Below are positions 26,530 to 34,191 of a stretch of DNA of 64,000 bases, piece by piece. The stretch is taken from contig NZ_AP022873.1 in the NCBI RefSeq assembly GCF_014701235.1, forward strand, positions 992,001 to 1,056,000, written 5' to 3'. The position numbers and the translations under genes are program-made. Every line of letters begins with the position of its first letter. Position 1 is the first letter of the stretch. Origin of the DNA: Dissulfurispira thermophila. GTDB lineage: Bacteria > Nitrospirota > Thermodesulfovibrionia > Thermodesulfovibrionales > Dissulfurispiraceae. The notes under the pieces were generated by a model, which saw only the letters and a program-made list of their open reading frames with translations, was not told where the DNA came from and ran no database searches.

Positions 26530-26611
26530 CGATAAGGATAGGTCTTTTTTATTAGCGCGGAAGATTTGAACTATCTTATACGAAAAGTTTAACATGGTTC
26601 AAATAGTTCAA
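26530..26611 (-). promoter_or_regulatory. Upstream region of bioB with inverted repeat and motif shared with nadA
   Basis: TTGAACTAT (26566-26574) and ATAGTTCAA (26603-26611) form a 9-bp inverted repeat with 28 bases between. Nearer the gene, minus-strand CTTCCGC is followed after about 13 bases by AGAC and TATCCTTA; the same pair of blocks occurs before nadA near 38994-39027. A biotin repressor site is possible but does not match the known BirA operator. Confidence 0.4.
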
Positions 26612-26629
26612 CTCCTTCCGAGCAGGGTA

Positions 26630-26905
26630 TTAATATCGAATTGTGAAATCATTGAAGTTTTCTAAGTGATTTTCCCATATTATATCAATGTGGGTAACAT
26701 TTGCATAAGGCGGTCCCTGTTTGCACATAGATATGGCTTTTTCAATGAGTTCCTTTTCTCCCTCAAAAACTGCCTCTACTCTTCTATCAGGGAGATTTCT
26801 GACCCAACCCTTTAGCCCCAGTGAGTTAGCAACTTCTTGTGTAAATACCCTGTAATATACGCCCTGAACTCTTCCTGATATATAAAGATGTACCCTTGCT
26901 TTCAT
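26630..26905 (-). CDS. acyP: Acylphosphatase
   Basis: 91 residues. The phosphate loop GRVQGVYYR with the catalytic Arg and GWVRNLPD with the catalytic Asn are intact; the C-terminus ends FTIRY as is usual. It hydrolyses acyl phosphates such as acetyl phosphate or 1,3-bisphosphoglycerate. GAGGTG precedes the ATG. The inverted-repeat element at 26922 starts only 17 bases upstream of the start, so its promoter may lie inside that element. Confidence 0.95.
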   Translation of the reverse strand: MKARVHLYISGRVQGVYYRVFTQEVANSLGLKGWVRNLPDRRVEAVFEGEKELIEKAISMCKQGPPYANVTHIDIIWENHLENFNDFTIRY

Positions 26906-26921
26906 ACTATTTCACCTCGAA

Positions 26922-27168
26922 ATTGCCGATAGAAACGAAGTGATAGAGGAGAAACACTTTTAATTAGATGGCAGACACTGCGAAAAAGACTTTAACTTGG
27001 CACTTGCAGATACATTTATCTTGTATCCATCACCACCTATTAGTGGATACTTGTTGAGTAATACATTTATAGTCTTCTCATATACACTTGAATTAACACT
27101 TTTTAAAGACTTTGAGCAGTGTCTGCCATCTAAACCTACAGAAATAGTTTTCTATTTCTATCGGCAAT
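26922..27168. mobile_element. MITE-like nested inverted-repeat element, copy 1 (uninterrupted)
   Basis: 247 bp, no coding capacity. Outer 14-bp perfect inverted repeats: ATTGCCGATAGAAA (26922-26935) and TTTCTATCGGCAAT (27155-27168). Inner 16-bp perfect inverted repeats: AGATGGCAGACACTGC (26966-26981) and its complement (27116-27131), enclosing a 166-bp core. The two outer arms differ: the left is 44 bp, the right 37 bp with its own AGAAATAG-TTTT-CTATTTCT hairpin. A second copy at 53849-56557 has the same core orientation but swapped arms. It fills the gap between the acylphosphatase and NlpC genes. Confidence 0.9.
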
Positions 27169-27184
27169 ATTTGTTCACAATCCA

Positions 27185-28090
27185 TTAGTTTTCTTTTTTG
27201 GGTAGTTCAATTGCCTTAACTTCTTCTTCAGGGATAAGCCTTTTTGCACCAATAAATCTCTTGACATAATAAGGTTCTTCAAGACTGTCTATCGTTACCT
27301 TTCTTGACCTTGTTGAAGCGTGGATAAAAAGATTATTGCCGAGATAGATACCAACATGAGATGGAAAAGATGCATATGTCCTGAAGAATACTAAATCTCC
27401 TATTGCAAGTTCTTCTTTGTCAACTGTGTCTCCAATCTTGAACTGCTCTCTTGCACTCCTTGGTAATTCGATTCCTGCTATGCTATAGACTTTCTGTACA
27501 TATGCTGAGCAGTCAAGTCCAAATGAACCATTGCCGCCAAACTTATACGGTAGATGCAGCATCTTTTTTGCAAATAGTATAAGCCTTTCTTTTATGCTCA
27601 TCTTTGAAAGATCATCCGAAGTAGAAAACTTTTTTACCTCTTCTATCTTTGCTGATGTTATTATAGGAGTTGTTTTTCTGTCATAGTTTGCCTTTATGGA
27701 TTCTATATCATTTAGTTTTTTGGGTTCATCTATTGCTTTTGATATGATAAGTCTCTGGCCAATTTTTAATGAATTGCCAGTTAGGTCATTCAATTCTTTT
27801 AACTCGTCTTCTTTTAAATTAAACCTTTTTGCAATTCGATGGATGGTATCTCCTTTTTTAACAGTATAGACATTTTCCTTATCAGTATCCTGATTTGTCT
27901 TGTTTTTGTAAAATATCTTGCGGGAGTTTTCTATCCCCCTGATTGACTTTTTGGTGTTTTTGCTTGTCTTTACTGCACTCTTTTTTTGCCGTGTGTCTTT
28001 TTTTACTGCAGTGTTTTTTGCAAAGGCATCGGTATTAATATTAATGAATATCAGACAACAACTGACTAATAGCAATAAAAATCTCATCAT
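27185..28090 (-). CDS. LysM plus NlpC/P60 cell-wall peptidase, exported
   Basis: 301 residues. A signal peptide (FLLLLVSCCLIFININTDAFA) precedes a Lys-rich linker, one LysM domain (YTVKKGDTIHRIAKRFNL, about 77-120) and an NlpC/P60 domain with catalytic Cys in LDCSAYV, His in SHVGIYLG and the third residue near FIHAS. Such enzymes cleave peptide stems (D-Glu-mDAP bonds) of peptidoglycan in the periplasm. Its start overlaps the scpB stop by four bases, an unusual pairing. Confidence 0.92.
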   Translation of the reverse strand: MMRFLLLLVSCCLIFININTDAFAKNTAVKKDTRQKKSAVKTSKNTKKSIRGIENSRKIFYKNKTNQDTDKENVYTVKKGDTIHRIAKRFNLKEDELKELNDLTGNSLKIGQRLIISKAIDEPKKLNDIESIKANYDRKTTPIITSAKIEEVKKFSTSDDLSKMSIKERLILFAKKMLHLPYKFGGNGSFGLDCSAYVQKVYSIAGIELPRSAREQFKIGDTVDKEELAIGDLVFFRTYASFPSHVGIYLGNNLFIHASTRSRKVTIDSLEEPYYVKRFIGAKRLIPEEEVKAIELPKKEN

Positions 28091-28650
28091 GCTGCCTCAT
28101 CTTTTAAAAAGTCATTAATTGGTGGTAAATCACTTAAATTTTTGAGTCCAAAATACTGCAGGAATTCTTTTGTTGTACCGTAAAGAAATGGCCTGCCCGG
28201 TGTTTCTTTTTTACCGACAATTTTGATAAGTCTCTTATCCAGCAGGCTTTTAACTGCACCATCAGAATTTACACCACGCAGTTGTTCTATTTCTAATTTA
28301 GTTATCGGCTGTTTATAAGCTATGATTGCCAGCGTTTCAAGTGCTGGAGGGGATAGCTTATTTGACTGATTTATATTCTTGAATTTTTTTACCCACATAG
28401 AAAAATCAGGATTTGTAACCATCTGATAACCATCTGCAACCTCTACTATCAGTATGCCTGAATGTTTTCCCCTATAATCTGATATTAGCTCTTCCAATAA
28501 TTTTTTAATTTCAGACTCGGGCAATTCTGTTGCTTTGACAATGCTGTTAATTGTCACAGGCTCTCCAGCAACGAACAGCAGTGCCTCAATGGCTGATTTT
28601 TGTATATGCCTGTTGTCTGATGCCGATACAGATACCACTGATTCTTCCAT
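28087..28650 (-). CDS. scpB: Segregation and condensation protein ScpB
   Basis: 187 residues. KSAIEALLFVAGEPVTINSIVKA, LETLAIIAYKQPITKLEIEQLRGVNSDGAVKSLL (in parts) and GRPFLYGTTKEFLQYFGL are diagnostic. ScpB binds ScpA and SMC as the winged-helix subunit of condensin. scpA is not upstream here. TATAAT lies eight bases before the ATG with no Shine-Dalgarno, so the mRNA probably has almost no leader. Confidence 0.95.
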   Translation of the reverse strand: MEESVVSVSASDNRHIQKSAIEALLFVAGEPVTINSIVKATELPESEIKKLLEELISDYRGKHSGILIVEVADGYQMVTNPDFSMWVKKFKNINQSNKLSPPALETLAIIAYKQPITKLEIEQLRGVNSDGAVKSLLDKRLIKIVGKKETPGRPFLYGTTKEFLQYFGLKNLSDLPPINDFLKDEAA

Positions 28651-28763
28651 TGCAAAAGATTATAACAAAAAATACCTTGCAATTCAAAGGAAAAGTTATT
28701 TATTATAAAAACAAGTCAAGGTTAAGGGAAATAATTAATTGATTTGTCAAAAGGAAAGAAACC

Positions 28764-29561
28764 ATGCATAAATTTAGATCACTTGTAATAATTTTTATTG
28801 TTTTTTTATTCTTAACTTTAACATCAACATTAACCTATTCGTTTAGCAAAGCAGGTTGTGAAGGTGATTGTAAGAAATGTCATTCTTTGAGCACACAAGA
28901 AGTTAATAACATCCTGAAGAAGATGAATCTTTCTCATGCAAAGACTCTGGATATACGGTTGAGCCCTGTGAAAAGCCTCTGGGAAATACATATAGACGAT
29001 AATGGCAAAAAAGGTATCTTTTATGTGGATTTTTCAAAGAAATATCTTCTGCCAGGTCCTATTATTGAGTTAGATACAGGTTCTAATAAGACCGCAGAAA
29101 GTATCCAAAAGATTCCTATAGGCCATGCAGATGTTTCGAAAATACCGCTAAATAATGCATTGGTTATGGGTAATGCTAATGCATCCAAAAAGGTGATTGT
29201 ATTTACTGATCCTGATTGACCGTACTGTGGCAGACTTCATCAGGAGATGAAGAAGGTTTTAGAAAAGAGAAAGGACATAGTGTTTTATATAAAGTTATTT
29301 CCGCTTAAAATGCATAAAGATGCATACTGGAAATCTAAAAGTATTGCGTGTAATAATTCTATGAAAATGCTCGAGGACAATTTTGAAAAAAAATCAATAC
29401 CTAAAGATGACTGCGATACAAAAGAGATAGATGATAATATAAAACTCGCAGAATCTCTTGGCATTACAGGCACACCTGCATTGATAATGCCCGATGGCAG
29501 GATTTATTCAGGTTTAATGCCTGCTGATAGACTCATAGAGATTATCAACAGGAGGAAATGA
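28764..29561 (+). CDS. Putative selenoprotein: DsbC/DsbG-like thiol-disulfide protein with in-frame UGA
   Basis: 265 residues if UGA at 29217-29219 is read as selenocysteine (position 152). The frame continues unbroken from FTDPD through UGA to PYCGRLHQEM, exactly where DsbC/DsbG proteins have CPYC, giving a UxxC active site. A 7-bp hairpin (CTTCATC 29235-29241, loop AGGA, GATGAAG 29246-29252) lies 15 bases downstream with G at the second loop base, fitting the bacterial SECIS rule. The N-terminus has a signal peptide, then GCEGDCKKCH, a CxxCH motif, and a DsbC-type dimerisation-like region. The C-terminus has the cis-Pro TPALIMPDG. Its true stop overlaps the kinase start (ATGA). The alternative is a nonsense pseudogene. 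Confidence 0.82.
29235..29252 (+). promoter_or_regulatory. Candidate bacterial SECIS hairpin
   Basis: Seven perfect base pairs closing the tetraloop AGGA, located 15 bases after the UGA at 29217-29219; the loop begins 22 bases after it. Known bacterial SECIS elements place the apical loop about 16-37 bases from UGA and need a G in the first two loop bases. Both hold. Confidence 0.65.
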
Positions 29562-30448
29562 AAGCCGACACTTATACCTCTCCTGATATTGTTATTATTT
29601 TCCTGACAGTCTCTATTTTTCTAATATTGCTCTTTATTGTTGTGATATTTTTACCCCGCCTCTTTAAGAAGCATGAAATAAAAACAGAAAATGCGGATAT
29701 GAATACTCTTGTGAATGCATTCAGTGCACTTGGAAATGAAATAAAATCCCTCAAGGACCAACTTGTGATAAAAGAAAGACTTGCTGCATTAGGAGAGGTA
29801 TCAGCAGGAATAGCCCATGAATTCAGAAATCCCATGGGTGTGATAACAGGATATGCAAGACTTCTTTTAAAGAGCCTTGATGAAAATGATAAGAGAAAAG
29901 AAATTGTTCAGGGTATTCTCAAGGAAATTGAAGATATGAATCATATTATGGAAGAATTGCTTAAATTTTCAAAATCAGAACCAATAAAGAAAACTGATAT
30001 AAACCTTACAAAATCTATAAGAGATGTTGTTCAGGATATTGACAGCTCAGGACATAAGATAGACTTCAAATGTAGTGAAGAGGTCTTTATAAAAGGTGAT
30101 GAAATATTGTTGAAACAGGCAATAAGAAATATCATCATGAATGCTGTGGATGCAGGAAACAAAGTATGGATAGATGTAGAGCGTGAAGCACATGATATGG
30201 GGCATCAGGCAATGAATGTGGAAATTCAAAGAGATGGCGTTTATATTAATGTCATGGATAACGGGGCAGGTATTGCTGAAAAAGATATTGATAAAATATT
30301 TATGCCATTTTATACAACTAAACAAGGTGGCATAGGAATAGGCCTTGCACTTGTGCAGAAGATAGTAACAGAACATGGTGGGAATATTACTGTAAAAAGT
30401 AAAGAAGGAGAGGGCAGCACTTTCAAGGTGTTTTTGCCGATGGAGTAG
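29558..30448 (+). CDS. Membrane sensor histidine kinase (PilS/NtrB-like)
   Basis: 296 residues. One membrane helix (IVIIFLTVSIFLILLFIVVIFLP, 11-33 region), a short linker, then HisKA with the phospho-acceptor His in GIAHEFRNPMG and HATPase boxes (NIIMNAVDAG, VMDNGAGI, GGIGIGLALV). No large sensor domain is present, so the signal may enter through the membrane or a partner. It follows the selenoprotein with a 4-base overlap and precedes a sigma-54 activator, suggesting a redox-linked signal. Partner assignment is inferred from adjacency. Confidence 0.9.
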   Translation: MKADTYTSPDIVIIFLTVSIFLILLFIVVIFLPRLFKKHEIKTENADMNTLVNAFSALGNEIKSLKDQLVIKERLAALGEVSAGIAHEFRNPMGVITGYARLLLKSLDENDKRKEIVQGILKEIEDMNHIMEELLKFSKSEPIKKTDINLTKSIRDVVQDIDSSGHKIDFKCSEEVFIKGDEILLKQAIRNIIMNAVDAGNKVWIDVEREAHDMGHQAMNVEIQRDGVYINVMDNGAGIAEKDIDKIFMPFYTTKQGGIGIGLALVQKIVTEHGGNITVKSKEGEGSTFKVFLPME

Positions 30449-30469
30449 AACAATTAGGTACTTATAACC

Positions 30470-31819
30470 ATGCAAACAATCCTGATAGTTGAGGACAAAA
30501 AAAGTATGGCAGATATGCTATCCAGAACCTTCGAATCCCAAGGATTTGTTGTTAAAACCGCATATAATGTCAAGGAAGGGGTGTCTTTTCTCTCATCTGA
30601 CTTGAGTGCTGTAGTTACAGACCTGAAATTGCCTGATGGAGACGGCATAGAGATTGTGAAGACAATAAAGGAAAATTATCCATTTATACCTGTGATTCTA
30701 ATGACTGCATATGGAAGCATAGAAACTGCTGTAAGAGCAGTAAAAGAAGGTGCTTATGATTTTATTACAAAGCCATTTGATCCTGACCATCTTTTGTTGA
30801 TAGTCAAAAGGGCAATAGACGAAAAAGGCATGGAGCGGGAAAACATTATACTAAAAAAAGAGTTTTCAAAGTTTCTCAAAATGCCAGAGATAATAGGGGT
30901 GAGCAGACACTGGAATGAGATAATGGAAGGGGTGAAAAAGATTGCCCGACTTAAGACCACTGTGTTGATACTTGGAGAGAGTGGAACAGGAAAAGAGCTT
31001 ATAGCAAAAGCAATACACTACCTAAGCCCAAGGGCAAAAGAACCTTTTGTTGCTGTTAATTGTGCAGCGATTCCAAAGGACTTGATAGAGAATGAAATCT
31101 TCGGGCATGAAAAAGGTGCATTTACAGGTGCAGGTGAAACAAAGATAGGGAGATTTGAGCTTGCAAATAGAGGAACTATTTTCCTTGATGAAATAGGGGA
31201 TATGGAAATGCCCTTACAGTCAAAGCTTTTGAGAGTGCTGCAGGAGAATGAATTTGAAAGAGTGGGTGGGACAAAGACAATAAAGGTTGATGTAAGAGTT
31301 ATTGCAGCGAGCAATAAAAATCTTCAGAGAGAGGTTTCCGAGGGACGTTTTAGGGAAGACCTGTTTTATAGACTGAATGTGTTTCCAGTAGTTATACCGC
31401 CATTAAGGGAGAGGAGAGAAGACATTATTCCTCTTGCATGCTATTTTATTTCACAGTTTTGTCGGGATATGAATAAAAACGAGCCTTCTATTTCTATAGA
31501 GGCAGAGAGAATTCTCATGGGACATGACTGGAAAGGCAATGTAAGGGAACTAAAGAATGTGATAGAGAGGGCTGTTATCCTGTGCGATGGCGAAACCCTT
31601 TTACCCGAACATCTGAGTTTTGGTGTGGAAATGAAAGAGAAGATTGATTCAATTACTTCACTACATGAGGTTGGTGAGTCCGCAGCAAAATCTGCTGAAA
31701 AGGCACAAATAGAGGCTGTCTTGATGCAAACAAAAGGAAATAAGAGCAGGGCAGCAGAAATCTTGAAGGTCAGTTATAAGACGCTTTTGAACAAGATAAA
31801 GGAATATGACATTGGCTGA
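30470..31819 (+). CDS. Sigma-54-dependent response regulator (PilR/NtrC-like)
   Basis: 449 residues: receiver domain (LIVEDKKSMADML, phospho-Asp in VTDLKLPDGDG), AAA+ domain with Walker A GESGTGKE, the sigma-54 contact loop GAFTGAGE and Walker B FLDEIGD, and a Fis-type HTH (GNKSRAAEILKVSYKTLLNKI). It activates sigma-54 promoters; a good sigma-54 site occurs 105 bases downstream before the minor-pilin operon, so PilR-like control of pilus genes is likely. Confidence 0.93.
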   Translation: MQTILIVEDKKSMADMLSRTFESQGFVVKTAYNVKEGVSFLSSDLSAVVTDLKLPDGDGIEIVKTIKENYPFIPVILMTAYGSIETAVRAVKEGAYDFITKPFDPDHLLLIVKRAIDEKGMERENIILKKEFSKFLKMPEIIGVSRHWNEIMEGVKKIARLKTTVLILGESGTGKELIAKAIHYLSPRAKEPFVAVNCAAIPKDLIENEIFGHEKGAFTGAGETKIGRFELANRGTIFLDEIGDMEMPLQSKLLRVLQENEFERVGGTKTIKVDVRVIAASNKNLQREVSEGRFREDLFYRLNVFPVVIPPLRERREDIIPLACYFISQFCRDMNKNEPSISIEAERILMGHDWKGNVRELKNVIERAVILCDGETLLPEHLSFGVEMKEKIDSITSLHEVGESAAKSAEKAQIEAVLMQTKGNKSRAAEILKVSYKTLLNKIKEYDIG

Positions 31820-31923
31820 TATGTAATGGACTACATATCACTATGAATTCAGTTACATAAAAACAATAAGCCTGTATTTAAAACTGCTTTGAAAATAAAA
31901 GAAAAACTCAATTTATAGCCTTA

Positions 31924-31939
31924 TGGCATTTTAATTGCT
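31924..31939 (+). promoter_or_regulatory. Sigma-54 promoter of the minor-pilin operon
   Basis: TGGCAT (31924-31929), five bases, TTGCT (31935-31939): consensus TGGCAC-N5-TTGCW with one mismatch and the required GG/GC spacing of ten. Transcription should begin near 31950, which argues for the ATG at 31965 rather than 31950 as the first gene's start. Confidence 0.75.
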
Positions 31940-31964
31940 ATAATTTTTAATGGATGGGGCGTGT

Positions 31965-32459
31965 ATGAAAAGAATAGGGCAAAAAGGCTATTCACTTGTT
32001 GAGGCGTTGGTGGTTATTGCAATTATAGCAATTGTGGCTGCGATTGCAATACCAAATCTCCAGAGATATGCTGCTAATTCAAGGCTGAAAAACGCAGCGA
32101 GGGACATTATGGGTGATATTTTTCTTTGTAGAGAAAGGGCGATATCTGAGAATGTACAATACAGAATACAATTCAATATAACTAACAATAGCTACACAAT
32201 CGAACAACCTGCAGGCACAGTTATTCAAACAAAGAGTCCCTCGAGTTTTGCTGATAATATTAGGCTTATACAAAATATTCCAACTGCATGCTATGCAGGT
32301 GCGAGCACTACTTTTAATGTTACAACGGTTGACTTTCAGACACGAGGGACAATGAATCCAACAACCGGCACAATATTGTTAACAAATAATCGAGGGTCAA
32401 CAGCCACTATAACTTATAACATAACAGGGAGAACACATGTGTGCTTTCTTATGCAATAA
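31965..32459 (+). CDS. fimT: Type IV prepilin-like protein (FimT/GspH type)
   Basis: About 164 residues from ATG 31965 (GGGG seven bases before). The short leader KRIGQKG is followed by YSLVEALVVIAIIAIVAAIAIP: a prepilin peptidase site G|Y with Glu at +5. The C-terminal GspH/FimT domain is beta-rich (TVDFQTRGTMNPTTGTILLT). Minor pilins prime type IV pilus assembly in the inner membrane. It overlaps the next gene by 23 bases. Confidence 0.85.
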   Translation: MKRIGQKGYSLVEALVVIAIIAIVAAIAIPNLQRYAANSRLKNAARDIMGDIFLCRERAISENVQYRIQFNITNNSYTIEQPAGTVIQTKSPSSFADNIRLIQNIPTACYAGASTTFNVTTVDFQTRGTMNPTTGTILLTNNRGSTATITYNITGRTHVCFLMQ

Positions 32460-32925
32460 AAATGGATGGAGAGGCAACAGTGGTTTGAGTATGATAGAGG
32501 TACTTATAGCACTATTTCTGACTATGATTGGCGTTATGGCACTTATCTCTATGCAGACTCAGGGATGGTTATTATCAGGCAAGTCTGATTATCTGGGTAG
32601 GGCAGCAGAGATTTTGCATAAAGAATTAGAGACAAAAGAGGCATTAATAATGAATCCATGCAATATAGTTACAGTGGGGACATTTAATAAGAATATTTTT
32701 GCAAGTGGTTCTGCTGGAGGAGCAGGTGCAGGAGATGCAACACTTTCTATTCAGACTACTATTACTTTAATCACCACTAACACATGGCGATTAACTATCA
32801 GAGTTACATGGCCCGGTAATAATGCAGGAATAAGAGAGAGCCTCATAGTAACAAGGCAGGAATATTTCAGGTCTCCTGCAGGTTGTGCTGATAATTCACA
32901 GGCACTGAATTGGGGTGTATTATGA
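32437..32925 (+). CDS. pilV: Type IV minor pilin PilV-like
   Basis: 162 residues. After a 15-residue leader, G|LSMIEVLIALFLTMIGVMAL is a prepilin N-terminus. The remainder is a short beta-rich pilin domain (LRLTIRVTWPGN-like segment near 125). Second in the minor pilin order fimT-pilV-pilW-pilX-pilY1. Overlaps pilW by ATGA. Confidence 0.85.
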   Translation: MCAFLCNKNGWRGNSGLSMIEVLIALFLTMIGVMALISMQTQGWLLSGKSDYLGRAAEILHKELETKEALIMNPCNIVTVGTFNKNIFASGSAGGAGAGDATLSIQTTITLITTNTWRLTIRVTWPGNNAGIRESLIVTRQEYFRSPAGCADNSQALNWGVL

Positions 32926-33710
32926 ATATAAAAAACTCGCTGCGCATTACATATTGCTCGTTACTTAACAAAAGAGGCTTTACTCTTGTAGAAATACTAT
33001 TTGCTGTGACAATTGGTTTACTCTTGTTGAGTGCCATTTATATAGCAGTCAATTCAGGACAGAGGTCATCTGTTGCCATAGAGGCAAAGACTGCTGCACA
33101 GCAAGATGTGAGGGCAGCACTTGATTTGATGGCAATGGAGATAGGCATGGCATCATATAATCCAACATTTGCTTCAAATGACTTTATATGGTCAGACCTT
33201 TCTACTACATCGGGTCAAGGCTGTGGTGTAAATGCTTCAGTAACAAACCCAACATGGAAGGGAATTGTTGAGGCATCTTCTACTTCACTTACAGTTGAAG
33301 CTGACATCAATGGAGACGGTGTTGTGGGGAGCACTAATGAACCAAATGAAGTTATAAGATATGTATATGTAATAACTGGAGGCGAGCAATATATCACAAG
33401 ATGTTCTTGTTGTACTACATCTACGAATGGATCTGGTGGACAGCCTTTCTTAGGAGATTTAAGCACATCTGGAAGACCAAGGGGAGTGAGGGTTGTAAAT
33501 AATGTTAACAACATGCCAATTTTTCGATATTTTGATGGTAACGGTGTAGAGATATTTCCCGATGCGAATCCGTCAGTTATTCCAAATATTCGGCGCATAG
33601 ATATAACCATTGCAGTTGACACAGATAGCATTGACCCAAACACAGGGCAGAGGAGAAGGATGATTTATTCAACAAGCGTTATACCGAGAAATCATGCAAT
33701 CAGTCAATAA
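32922..33710 (+). CDS. pilW: Type IV minor pilin PilW-like
   Basis: About 262 residues from ATG 32922, which overlaps the pilV stop. Prepilin site RG|FTLVEILFAVTIGLLLLSAIY, then KTAAQQDVRAALDLMAMEIGMA, typical of PilW. Contains a Cys cluster (CSCCTTSTN, about residue 165). Part of the tip-priming complex with PilV/X/Y1. Confidence 0.87.
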   Translation: MNIKNSLRITYCSLLNKRGFTLVEILFAVTIGLLLLSAIYIAVNSGQRSSVAIEAKTAAQQDVRAALDLMAMEIGMASYNPTFASNDFIWSDLSTTSGQGCGVNASVTNPTWKGIVEASSTSLTVEADINGDGVVGSTNEPNEVIRYVYVITGGEQYITRCSCCTTSTNGSGGQPFLGDLSTSGRPRGVRVVNNVNNMPIFRYFDGNGVEIFPDANPSVIPNIRRIDITIAVDTDSIDPNTGQRRRMIYSTSVIPRNHAISQ

Positions 33711-33726
33711 ATATAGGAGTCCAGTT

Positions 33727-34176
33727 ATGAAGGGATTAAAAGTAAAAAATAAAAAAGGTTTTGCCATGATTGCTGCATTGCTTGCGATTTTAATGCTTAC
33801 AGCAGTTGGGGTTCTTGTTTTTACTGTAACAACACGAGATATAAGGGTAAGTGCAAGGGTTACAGGTGAGAAGAAGGCACTTTCTGCTGCAGAGGCGGGC
33901 ATTCATCAGGTAATACAGAATTTTGCTGTCGGAGGCACAGCCAGCAATGTACAGGTTGACACTGCCTCGGACCTTGATACAAGATATTCATATGCTATAG
34001 GGGCATCTTCAAGCGGCTGCACTCCGCCACCAGCAGGTTTTGATATTGAAAAATGGAGCGAGGATATGTATGTTGCCAATGTAACAGGAACTAACACCCG
34101 ATATGGTAGCTCAGTTCAGATAGATGTGGGGATTGGTCTTTTTAAAAGTGGAACATGTGCAAAAACTACTGATTAG
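33727..34176 (+). CDS. pilX: Type IV minor pilin PilX-like
   Basis: About 149 residues from ATG 33727 with AGGAG eight bases upstream; an earlier ATG at 33694 would overlap pilW. KKG|FAMIAALLAILMLTAVGVLVF lacks the Glu at +5, as is usual for PilX, followed by the KKALSAAEAGIHQ motif of the PilX N-terminal family. The first member of the pilus tip sub-complex to contact PilY1 in known systems. Confidence 0.85.
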   Translation: MKGLKVKNKKGFAMIAALLAILMLTAVGVLVFTVTTRDIRVSARVTGEKKALSAAEAGIHQVIQNFAVGGTASNVQVDTASDLDTRYSYAIGASSSGCTPPPAGFDIEKWSEDMYVANVTGTNTRYGSSVQIDVGIGLFKSGTCAKTTD

Positions 34177-34191
34177 AAAGGAGGCATACCT

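Noticed and set aside
26566-26611. BirA operator upstream of bioB
   Set aside because: The inverted repeat TTGAACTAT/ATAGTTCAA has a 28-base spacer and does not match the known TTGTAAACC-N14-GGTTTACAA operator, so it is left as an unassigned palindrome.
26997-27188. Small gene within the MITE-like element (plus strand)
   Set aside because: The open frame is absent from the second copy because of indels and has no start signal; the element has inverted repeats and no coding signature.
29217-29219. UGA as an ordinary stop that splits two short genes
   Set aside because: The downstream half has no start signal at the right place, stays in the same frame, completes the thioredoxin fold and is coupled to the kinase gene. 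A selenocysteine reading explains all of this better, though a nonsense mutation remains the alternative.
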